This document shows, one piece after another, positions 1-12,500 of a stretch of 64,000 bases of DNA. Under the pieces are notes generated by a model. It saw only the letters and a program-made list of their open reading frames with translations, was not told the DNA's origin and did no database searches. This stretch comes from Chara braunii (taxonomy: Eukaryota > Streptophyta > Charophyceae > Charales > Characeae). The stretch's first letter is position 1; every line of letters starts with the position of its first letter. The translations under genes were made by a program, and so were the position numbers. The stretch lies in assembly GCA_003427395.1 (NCBI GenBank), contig BFEA01000004.1, forward strand, positions 3,950,290 to 4,014,289, given 5' to 3'.

Positions 1-230
1 GAGGCCACGTAGAGAGGACACATTGTTTTTCAGGTCAATCGCCACCTCATCAGCACTCTGGACGATCCAGCACCGTCGAACACCTTCCTGTTGATAGAGC
101 TCAGTGTCTTTCTCACGAAGAGTAGAGATCACGCCTTGCAAAGCAGTGCTGAGACAGGACGAAGTAGCCGTTGTGCTAGCCAAGGGTTTGTGAGGAGGTC
201 GTTCATGAATGGTGCGAATAGAAGGACGAG
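1..230 (-). other. Open, stop-free minus-strand frame running off the left edge
   Basis: A minus-strand frame stays open from about 230 to position 1, with coding-like composition, for example RRCWIVQSADEVAIDLKNN near 70-15. It does not match TPL and has no clear splice acceptor. It lies in the TPL intron after exon 13 and may be a transposable-element relic or a chance open frame. No function is assigned. Confidence 0.2.
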
Positions 231-453
231 AGCGATATATATATATATATATATATATTTATTTATTTATTTTTTTCGTTTTTTTTTTTTTTCATTTTCT
301 TGCAGGGTGCTGACGACTCCAAACCGGTAGGTGCCGACCAGCCGATCCGTTGGCGGGTCAGCAGCCGACCAGTCAAGGGCCGCTGACCGTCGGTGGGTGC
401 AACCCTGCGAAAAACTGAAAAGCAGCTGTTTCCTCTTACTTGCATGAAGTGAC

Positions 454-508
<55 letters not shown>

Positions 509-3500
509 ACAGTACCACCATAAACTGCCCCTTACCTGCCTTCCCCAGCTGCGTTACAATAAAGAGACCCATACACAGAAGAGACCGTCTCCCTTGATCA
601 GGTAATGCCTTGGATAACATTCTTACAGCAGCGTGACTGATACATGTCATCATCCGGATTCATTTGATTCACAAGCTTACACTACAGCAAACCTGTGTGG
701 TAAATTTGTGCTAAAATGCATACGTTGTCCACTGTGTCATTCCACGCGATGTATATGTTGTGCATATACATGGAGATTATATTGATTCCAACTTTTCTCC
801 TTCTCCTAGACACTGTCTCGCATTTGAGTTTTGCATACATGAAATGGACAGCATCAAAGCATTGGCCATTATTTCCACAAAGTGACACATTCATTTCCTG
901 CCACTGCGAAGCCCAACCAATCAGTAGGATTGCCCATCACCCCTCCCAGTTTACCGGAAGCTTAAACAAAAGAACAGGCTCAACGAGCAGACCTCCACAG
1001 CAGTCGCGACATAGCTCCAGGACAATGGATCAGAGGGAAAAGTGATTGAGAACTCAAAACGAGATCATTAATCATACCTTGTACCGTCGGCACTGTATGC
1101 CATTGTAGTGCACCATTTACCAGGTGCATCATAGTTGACTCTTGGGCCAAGGTTATCATATAGCCATGCCTTGATTTTACCATCTATGGCTGTTGAAAAA
1201 ATGAACTGCAAAGGTACAAAGAACAGGGTAAAGAAGTGAACAAACAGTGGCCTTGTATCATCTTTGCTTGGAAACACAGCCCTTTGATTCTGAAGCCAGG
1301 AGAGCAGCGAGCAACATGCTATGAATGAAGGGCTAGGAAAGCAGACATCATGCTCATCCTTTCTCCTCATCTCAATAGTCGTCCTGCACATAATCACCAT
1401 GATTTCTTTCAAACGACTCTCACAAGTGTAGCACAATCATCTTCATCAATACCATCACGCCGAGGACTTTGACAATCGTTGTCATCATCACTTTCCTGCT
1501 CCATCTCATTGTCTGCATCCTCTTCTGCCTTCCCACCAAACCGCCTCACAATCATCATCATGGCCAGGCTCAAGATCATCAGCTTTGCAATGCCCATCCC
1601 ACACAAATAACAGCTTAACATCATCAATCAATACCATGCCGTTCATCAACGACCACCTCCAACAACTTGTTTCTCCCCTTCGTTCTCTTTGGCTTCATTC
1701 CCTCCCACCGATCTCCTCCCCGGCGCATGCCTGCTTGCTCAGCACGCCCGTCACCATCTCCTTCCTCTCTCTACAAGTCCTAGCCATTTCATTCCTGAAA
1801 TTTTCCTAGCCTTCTTCCAGAGCAAACCTCTCGGACTGAAGGACTTTCTCGGCTTTTTGAAAGTCCAGCAGACCACCACCAACATTACACAATCTTTTCA
1901 TGGGAAGACAAGATGTCACAGCCCAGAACCATTGACCTCTCTGTATATTGTCTAATGCCTGCACTACAACCGACAGACTGGCATTACGCAACGTTTTTTG
2001 GTTGGTGTTTCTTGGTTGGAGTTTGATTAACCTCCACTTTCATTTTGTGTTTTGCTCCTCTGATGTTCTCTTATAAGTTACAAGTCTTCCTGTCCCGCTA
2101 CAACCGCTGCGCAAAACTTGAACCCAAGCAGGCCTGAAATGTTATGGCACATATGAAACAAGGACACAAAATGATGAACCAAACCCAGCAATGTCCGAAA
2201 ATGCAAAAGGCAAATTATGATACCTGTAGGCTGTAATCAACACATCTGAAACAGAATGTGATAGCATGCTCCCTAAAAAGAGGAGTTGAAAAGGATTCAG
2301 CTGAATGTAACGCACCTGTATGTTCTCTTTGTGGTGAGGGCAAATGGAATACACAGGTGCCTCATGGCCTTCAAATATGAACTTCCGTTGGCCCGTTTCA
2401 GCATCCCAAACCTTAATAGTCTTGTCATCTCCGCAAGTGATAACACACAGTTGCTTGTTTTGGTGAGCAAATGCAAGGTCATTGACACCTCCGACATGAG
2501 CATCAATCTGGTAAACAACAGGAAAACAGATGACGCCACTGTGAATTTCCTTGTTGACGAGAATCACGAGATACTAAAGACCGGCAGTTCTGGACACCAT
2601 CTTTTCTCCTCGCATATCCGCAAATCGTCCGGTTTCTTTTCACCACCACTTACCTCCAAGCCTCTTTTTGCCAAGGCAGGTTCCCCCTGCACCAAAACCA
2701 AAAAGGCACCACCACGGCGGAATTTTTTTTTCCCCGTTTTTGGCCAGTGACGCCACCCATTTTGGTCCGCTAGCACTGTCAATCCGAAATCTTCGGAATG
2801 TCACATTTTTTATTCTCGACTTTGCCTGGGAAAGGTAGTGGAGGGTTAATGGATTTTACTAAAAAAGCAGTTCGCAAAAGATGGACCAATATCCTCCATC
2901 ACAGATCAACCTAACCCAATCCTCCCTTGATTGAGCATTGATGAGCACTGATATAGCGTTGACAAGAAAACAAGAGAACCTCATATGAGTTTATTTTGTC
3001 ACAATCTGTATAACAATTATCAGGGAGAGAAACAGGACGGTCATTCACAATTAGCCACGAATACTTGCTAAAAGACATCCGCCAGATACCAACTATCACC
3101 TGCAACACAGAGCAATCAAACTGAGGAAACAAATATTCAAAACAATTTTTTTCTCAGACAGCTGTCTTATTGTTCCAGTTTCACCAAACAGGAGGTCTCA
3201 TCACCGCAGTCACCCCTACCACAAAAGCATGACCGTCGACCAAGAAATTGTTGTGCCCTACCTCCAAATGGTGAACAAGTTCTGCTCCACACTTGTAGAT
3301 ATGGACCAAGTGCTGTGAAAAAGCGGCTCCTGCAGTTATCAACATTGTACTGTATTAGCAGCGAGAACACATGCACATACTCACAGGTATCTCACACAAG
3401 TTCAAAAAGGTAACTGTGGCAAGACTCTTGTCATTGTCGCATGCCCGTCCGTTTTAGTGCATTCATATCAGTCACACGTAGAGCAGAGCAGCACCCTACA

Positions 3501-6500
3501 GCAGCAACTGGCAGGCACACTACGCACGCAACAGGTACACAACGCTGCAGATACACATCTGCATAACAAATTTTTCACAGCATTTTGTTTGTGATAACTC
3601 TATAGATCGCATCCTCCAATTCAGAAGCAACACTGGATAGATTAGCTTTGTTTGTCCAGCTTATATCCGGTCTGCCAATTACCACCATTCCATCTTCAGA
3701 CTGTTTCAATGGATCCACTTCCTTTGGATCTCATGTCTCATGTTTCTCGCTCGATTTCAAACCTCATCTTTCTCACTCCACATCCAAGGACCAAAATCTA
3801 CTTCGCATACTGTGCACTCTTTAAGTTGTAGCCCTTACATCCAAGTCAAAACTCTCTGACTCGAAGGTGAAGCTCATACTTCTCATAGTTTGGACTATTT
3901 AATCCACAGTGTGCACTCACTCTTACTTCTCATAAGCTTATACTACGTCATCCATACTGTGCACTAACTCTTACTTCTCATAGCTTGGACTACTTGAGGC
4001 AAATTCTTGTTCCATATCCAACATACACAATATAACCACCATTGAGCACACTCCATCTCTGACATTTCCAATACGCTCTCTCTTCATTTTCCCTTCCTGT
4101 CTCTACATACCGACTCATTTTTCTTTCACTTCGTGGTTTTGTAGGACACTTTTGTCATGAATATGTTGTACAATCAACTGAATTGTTCATCTTTCATCTT
4201 AGTCCCTGGTGGTTCAAAGACTCGGCAACAATTTGCATCAACACAATACTGTAGAGTGATCATCAGCTCATGATATGTTGCCATCCTTCACTGCTTCCTG
4301 ATATTCGTTTCTGCGAAAGTAAAACCTATTTGAAAAGAGCCACGACCAATAACTAGCAGAGGATAGGTCGAAAGACAACTGATGGACAACTCCAAACCCC
4401 AGATTAAGGGCTGACAAGCTGTGCCCAATCAAATCAGTGGTTCAAAGACTGGCTGTTTCCTCTGGCAGATGACCACTTCTCAACTTCTATGAAATCGACT
4501 TCAATTCCCATGGCTGAAAACGCCCAAAAATACATTCAAGCCCTGATCATCATACAAGGTGGAAGGGTGAGGCAGGTTAGTTATGATACTTGTAAGATTA
4601 GGGCTTGGGGCTATGGTGTTTGTAAGAACAGGGAAGCAAAGAAACACACCAAGGCACCCCACTCAGAAGAAGAAGAAGATAAAAGATGAGTGACGAAGAC
4701 GAGGGAAGGGGGAGGGGCTGTTCTGCTTGTGGCACATTCGACAAATGGACAAAGTGAAGAAGAAGAAGAAGACAGATGGGAGGTGCATCTCTAGGGGGAG
4801 AGGATAAGAAGAAAAAGACAGATGGGAGGTGCATCCGAAGAAGACAGATGGGAGGTGCATCTCTAGGGGGAGAGAATAAGAAGAAAAAGACAGATGGGAG
4901 GTGCATCTCTAGGGAGAGCCAACCCCACCAACCATCAGCTGCTGGCCAGTGGACTCGTTAGCTGGTCAGCTCCTACCCATCGAGGGCGTGCCAACCACCT
5001 GCAACACAACTCTGCTGGAAAACCAAGCAAGCAAGAAAGAAAACCGCTACTTCAACACCTCGCACCACTACCATTGATCAAAAAGCCCCCACACACAAAC
5101 AGACACACACATTCAGATGCCGCTGAAAAAGGCACTGTAATATCAAAACATCAAAATGGCAGCTACCTACCTGAATACACAGCATCAGAACTCCATGCCA
5201 CCCTCGTCACCTGAATCTTGTGATCCTGTGCTACAAGGGCACTCTGTTCCATCTCAAACAAATAGGAAGGACAAGCGCCAGACAACCATTTGTAAACAAG
5301 GTTGTCCACAGGCTACAGCTGAGCACACCGGTAAAAACAAGAGACAAGAAACCTCTCCCCATCATTCAGTCTGAACAAACCACTTCCACATTGCATGCTG
5401 CCAGAAAACATTTCACACTGCGTACTGTATACAGGGCTTTCGTATAAACTGAGCAGATGCTCAACAAGACAATCTTCAGCAAGAGACATTGGTAACTACT
5501 GCATGGACAGAGTCAGGGAGAAACTAATGGTTTCTGCCACGAACTAATGAAGTGGCAAGTCCCAACACCACTGCCAAGTGCTAATACAAGCACACCGTTG
5601 CATCATCTTCTATAAAACAAAGCCACAAAGAGCGTGAAAGGCGACAGCAAGATAGAAAAACCATTCAGGAAAAGAGAAGATTGCTTCTGAAAATGATTAT
5701 TTGCCAAGTGTCCCACAGTGAAGAGAGACCACACTGGAATTTTTACCTGCGAGATTGAGCATGATTGTATATCCCAGATCTTGAAACGTCTCTCAGACAT
5801 TTTTTCATTATGTCCCACGTCCCAGACTGCCACATCACCAGTCTGAGTCCCAACTGCAGAAAACCAACCACAACAGAAACCACTGTCAAAGCATTCTCCC
5901 AAGCCAGGAACCAAAAGGCATCCTTCACTGTCCAATCTATCCCGAGGAAGCAACTGAGCACTGGGCTCGGGCAAGTAACCTATGGACCTGCCGATTCCTG
6001 TCCTCATTCCCTGAGCAACCCTTCCAGCTCCCCCTTTGAACTAACAACCCCTCCCATTTTACTAAAGCCCGAAAGGTTGTGGTGTGGACTTATCTTGAAC
6101 GCAACACTGTGGGTAATCTGGAAAGAAAGGTACAGTATCGCCCTGAATGGTACACGCAACAACAGCAACAAAATTCGGGTGTCCACAAGAGAGCTGATAG
6201 AAGCCGAAGTAATGGAGAAAGTGGAGGGCACTAATGCAATGAAGACCGGAAGAAGAACTCGTCTCAAGTCAAAATTTTGGCGTAACTGGTTGATAAGGGG
6301 CAAAATTCCCTCGATTGAGGAGCAACACCAGCACTGGAAGGACTGGCACAACTCATTGAACCCTCACAAAAAGGAGGATCCAATATTGGCATATAGAGAG
6401 TCTTCAGAGAGTAATTTGTATTATGAGGACAGGTCCAGTAGGAAGATGGGATTCAACAGGCTAGATCTGACAGTCAATCTTCCCGATGGGAGCAGCCAAT

Positions 6501-9500
6501 GCTGAGCAGATGGGTCCATCAACCTCAAACGAGGGAAGCATAAAGAGTTATCTATTACATGTATTTTTATGACTTGCCGGTGGAAAGTAAACAGACTGAT
6601 GCTCCTCAGAATAGAGCAGAGCCAGGGCTATAAAGCCGGCACTTTACTGAAAAATAAATATGGACCCCAGTAACCTTCACCTCCATCCGTGCCTAGGCAA
6701 ACATGTGGAACTACCTTCACACGACTCCCTCCCACCTCTCTACCTCTCCATTTCAACACACTATACACACACACAAAAAGCAAAGAAAAGGAGACAGGAC
6801 AAACACACATGCACACCCATACACCAAGACGCACGAGCGTGGGTGTGCAAGTACAGTGCGACATTGAACGTACCTAGCAGAAGTGTGTGCATTTGAGGGT
6901 GGAAGTCCATGCTCATAACTGCAGAACCCTGTGGCAGTGCCCTCACAACCTTTTTGGGAAGATCATCGACTGTGTATGATGAACTCTGATGGCTTGCACT
7001 TGCGACCATGGCCTAGCCCATGCATCAAAACAGCAGCCCACAAAGTAACCACGCCGCTTGGTCAACCGCGCTCACTTTATTTAATCGAAAAAGCATTCAT
7101 CAAAACCACTCTCCACATCATTTCACCACATACCGCAATAATGCCTGTATCCTTGATATCAATAACAAAAGCACATTTCACAGAATTCAGCAAGAATCTT
7201 ATGTTATCCTTGATATCAATAACAAAAGCACCTTTCACAGAATTCGGCAAGAATCTTATGTTAACAACATAGCTCTTGAGGGATCACGCCCTTTGCAAGT
7301 AATTCCCTTATCCTTGACATAAATAACAAGGCCGCTTTGTCATAACAGTTTACAATAAGCATACTTTAACAACATAGCTCAGGTGTGGCCGCGCCCTCCC
7401 CAAGACTGGTAGTCCAGAATACCTTTGGAAAACATCCTACCTCAAAACATCCTACCTCTGGACCTGGTGCCTCCTGATGTTTCTTTAGCTCAGAATATTT
7501 GGTTTTCCCGGGCACCCGGGGACCCAAGTCGTCCCCGGAAACACGCCTGAGTGACCGGCCGGGCATGACCCCCAGGGCAGGGTCCCGGGCTGCCCCAGCG
7601 CCAAAAAAAAAAAAAAATCCAAAAAAATCTGGAAAAGAAAAAATATGTTGTGTAAAATTGCAATACAAACAGCTTTTGGCCGAGGGTCACATCAGAATTC
7701 CTCACGTAACTGAAGATTAAAAAAAGAAAATAACCGAATCAGACCAAGGCACCCCCCTTTAAGCAAACCCCTTTAGCCCTTTTAAAAAAATATAATACCC
7801 CCCTCACCCCCCCTTTAAAGCCAACACTCGAAAAGAAAAGAGCCCGGATCTGGGCTCCTCTCCAAGAGCTCAGAAAACCCCCACCGCCAAATTATTTTAC
7901 TTTTATTTTTTTCTATTTTTTTTCCCCATGCCTGGGTATCCCAGGCGTCAGACCCCCCCGGGCATCATGCCTGGGTGACCGGCCGGTCATGAAAATCTTC
8001 CTAGGTTTGAAGTACTTTGCGAGCTCCTTTTCTGCTCCCATCAATTCCAGCAGTCCTCCATGAAAACGGATGCAATACAGAATCCAACACAAAACCTTGT
8101 GGCTTGAAAGTAAGAACAATAGGATACCTAAGCCATTGGATACCTACCTGTTGCAGGAGTCGGCCAGGTTACCACCCTTCACGTCAGAATTCTTTCCTGG
8201 GATGTTGGAGGCTTTGAGGAGGTTTCGGAAAACAATAGGAAAAAGAGGAACGTGCAGAAAGAATGAAAGCGGCAAAACAAAAACAAAGCCCCAAAGAACG
8301 GCTGACACTGAGTTCGCAAACAGAGTTCTTCAGGAGGCACACCAAATGGTAGAAAGAACGGTGCCCTTTGCTTGGTACAACGAACCTGGCAATTCTTCAT
8401 TTACAGTGGCAAGGATACTAAGAAAGCACTGGTTCCTAAGAAAACAGCCTAAGGGCATTCTAACAGCTGCCCTTACCTGATTGCAATAATGGTCAGATTC
8501 ATCCTAAGGAAAGTTCAAGTGTGCATATTCTTTAAGACGACCAAACGGACAGAGGAAGAGATGCTGAGCAATCACCCATGTATGGGGAAGGAGTTGCTTG
8601 CTTCCTCTAATAACTACTATCGAGTCGAATAGAGACAGATTGAAACATATCAACATCAGAAACATCACAGGTAGCGGAGACGATCATCCAAACAGCCAAA
8701 AGAGACCTCTGAGAAGAGGAAGCTCCTGCTTGGATCCCCAACGAAATTCAGTGGTTACACTTAGACCCTAAGTACCATACTCTGATGGCAGAGAATCAGG
8801 GGAAGGAAGGGGGAAAGAGTGCAGTGGACTAAGACTCACATCTTCTTGGCTTCCAGATCTCGATCTCTTTCTAGCATGATCCGACTCTGCCGTCTGGTAG
8901 TCCATAGTTGTCGTGCTGCTGGGAGGAGTCATCGGTCTTCGGTTCACCAATGCTGCAATTGACAAGCATCCAGCCAAAACACATGGAACACAGTCGAACA
9001 TCAGAGAAAGCCGAACCAATGCTCGGAAATCAAGGAAAGGCAAATCACGCAAAGGAAAATTGCGCACTGCTACTAGATTGAACTGAGAAACAGCAGTCAT
9101 GGAGAAGGTTGGAGACATAAGCCCACTGCTTCATTCCAGCAACTGATGTGATAGCGGGATCCCTGTAGATAGAAGAGCTCTACGTACCAGGATTGGGAGG
9201 CGCAGCAAGAGCCGGAGGAGGCCCTACTGCTGAATGCGCCGGAGTATTGGTCATCCATCCCACGATGGTGCTGGCAGATGCTGCAGGTTGGAATGGCTGT
9301 AAGCGTGACACAGACCAAGAAGCCAAAGAAGAGCACCGTCAGATGTTTTACGCCTAACACATATACTACAATGAATAACACTCATTGTTCACGGGCACTG
9401 TAAGGATAAGTCACACAAAGAATATGTTACTGGACAATGGGACCATAACGGCTCCTCACAAAGACAAAGGGGTGATGACACCAAGGAAAGGAATATGGGT

Positions 9501-12500
9501 AAAAGAATATAGATTGCTGCCTTTCTACACCTAAGCTCAAGGCCCAAGAGAGTCTCCCCTCAGCAGCACACCTTCAAGTTCAACATCAAATGGCAATGAC
9601 AGTGGAAAAGGGGTGATCTTTCACCTTTGTTCACAGCAAAACACAAAATACGGACGCTTATATCATGTCAAGGGTAAGATGAACCGATTCCTGGCCATTG
9701 GGCGCTTATATTATGTCACAGCACAACCAGTTTTGGGTAGATCGCGACTGTTATTTTTCTGAACTTCAGGCGAGACACAGACATCCAAAGAATCCGGAGG
9801 CTCTGCTGTTGGCCAAGCAAATCAGCAAGAGTACATCTAGATCCAGCCACAACAGCTACATTCGAGATAAACATGCGAACAGAGGCTTCACATTTGTCTA
9901 TCGACAATTTTTTATCAGGATCCGTGGTCACACAAGACGAGAAACTGGATGATTGTTGTCATCACCTTCAACAAGCAACTGGATCCATGACAAACTTCCC
10001 CCCTTTCGTCAAGTATTTCATTAGCGACTTCAGAACCATGGGCTTCTTCAACATATCTGAAAAATAACAGGCAGGTGCACCTTAGCCATAGGCTACAGCT
10101 TCATGCAACAGGCCGAGTGTGGCATGAAGTAGCTCCTTGCAATCAACCTTCAACTGTGACCCTAGGAGTGCCCCAACCTCCATCCGCAGCTTGCTAAGAA
10201 CATGCAGGACTCAAACTCTACAGAACAGTAATCTTTGCAGATATTTGGCCTAAGCACAAAAAGATGACAAAGAGACGATAAAGCGAACAGAGCCCCTCCA
10301 CTCCACCTGCCTTCCATTGAGCTTCCGACCTTTCAAATTCAATATTTCATATTCCACAGCAATACAATCAACAATTCACGTACTCTTCCCCCAGGAAGTG
10401 CAAATCACAACATTTCTCAAGAGACATGCTCATGGCACCACCAAACACACCAGCTTCCTCTTTTCCAGCCCATCCTGCTTAGCACCCGTTAGCTCTCACA
10501 GCCTGGCTGCATCAGGGGACACGGAAGAGCTAGCGAACATCACATTCCCTGGCTGCATCAGTGGTTTGATCAGACAACGGAGGAACTAGCGAACATCACA
10601 ACCTGACTGCATACAGCAGCTCGAAATTGCAGAGCACACCTTCAGCAACATTTTGAATCACAAATAACCAAGTTCATCAAACCAGCTCTTTTTACCATCT
10701 TTCATGCACAAAAAAAGAATGGTCTGATAATATTTCATCATACTTGATGGGGAAGCAGAACAGGTGGCTTACATGGTGGCTAACAATATTATCGTGCACA
10801 CAGTTCATTGGGACCACCTTTTGCACTCCGTGTGGGCCACAAGCACATTGCAACTGTACACAGTATCACAGCAAGAGTAGATGACTTACGCCATGGGCTG
10901 ACATTGGGAAGGACGCCTGCTTTTGACCACCAGTTGACATCAACGCGTTTGGGGTTGGAGGGCCTGCTCGTGCTCCATTTGGAGGGGGACCACAGCAATG
11001 GTCAACGAACAGTGTCTTTATGTCTGGGTTCTGCCTTGGATTCTTGCAGAGTTGGTGCTGCCAATTCAGGCTGCAATCAAACAGGGCATCAGAAAACAGG
11101 ATCCGTTAACCAACATGCGAGTTCAATTGCTTTTGAACCCTTCTCTGCAAACAGCAGCCATGGTTCTTTCTCATCATGAGACGTCCTCTCGTGCGCATTG
11201 TTTCTGGATTCCAGCAAACAATTCACTTAAAAAAAAAGGCTGCAGACTCAACCTTAAAACACCAGTGGCCTGGACTGTTTTCCACCAACCACCATTTCTG
11301 GGCACACCCCGAACCCGGTCCCATGGGGAGGCCAGATACAGTCATAATTGCAGTTGTCTTTGAGGCCCCAGCTACCCGTGGTTTAACCCACATGATTGAT
11401 TTCTGGGTTGCCACCAGGCTGGGAGCCTTGCACCCAGCTCAGGGGGGAAGAAGAGGGCAGAAGCACCCCACCCAGTACGAAGGCCCCAAGCAACTTTAGG
11501 AAAAACAGAGGCTCTCTCCATGACACCTGGAGGCCCATGACAACTAGATCGAAATGGCTGGCGGCATCAGCCACAACGTAAACAAAAACAGCGCGATGGC
11601 ATTTCCGCAAAGCTTGACACACAAGGGGTATTCCGCCTCATGTACTGGTGGTTTAACAGGTAGGATAAAAGACTAGACTGGTTTCCGGCGCAAAAATATG
11701 CCTGTCTTTGATCCCCATACCTGCTCTGTCAAAAGAAAACAAAGCAAATCAAAAAACATAAGGCACAGACTGTCCTCGGTTCTTCAGGCTCATCAGGTAA
11801 TTCACATGATCAAATCATGTTTTGTGCACTTCATGGATCTGAGATACACCAACAAAGAAAAACCCAGCTCAGTTGGTACACCCATGAACTGCCGGAATAT
11901 AGACTCGAGTTCGAATCCAGATGCCACCGGATGAACAGAATCAGATAATTCGGAATTACCTGGGGCAGGTCAATTAAATGATAGTATCTTAAGGCTGTCC
12001 CCTTTTTCAAAAAGGCGACAAAAAAAAAGAGGCCTTTTTATTTGCAACCACATGGCAGTATCGGGCAGCAGCAAAGGATACACACCTCTGGTTGATCAAC
12101 GTGCGCAAGCGAGATGGCTTGAGAGAAGGAAAGGTCAATTTGTCTCGAAATAATGGATTTGCCTCAATCAGCTTCTTGAGCTCCATAAGCATGATATTTC
12201 TTGCAGACTTCGTATCCCCATACTTTGAAAGCTGCTCATTTTCCCTGTCAAAGGCATGATGGGGTGTAGTCGGAAGAAAGAGACAGCGGAACAGAGACAA
12301 AAGAAAGGGGATGTGCATCGTATGTCAGAGAGAAGAGCATTGGACGCTCGGGGCGTGATTGAGACCACCATGACGGGACAAAAAGGGAGATGATGTCAGA
12401 ACGCAGACAAGCCACATGCAAAATCACGGTTCAGACACCGAACAAAAGGGGAAAACGTTATGGAGGAGACGTGAGAACAACAAGCAACAGACAGTATGAG

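Noticed and set aside
5765-6040. N-terminal half of the 246-aa plus-strand frame
   Set aside because: The first part is antisense to TPL exon 9 and its flank; only the distal part resembles a LINE.
11863-12014. Functional tRNA gene
   Set aside because: A and B boxes are present, but the arms do not fold as a cloverleaf and the tail is shared with other copies; it is a SINE.
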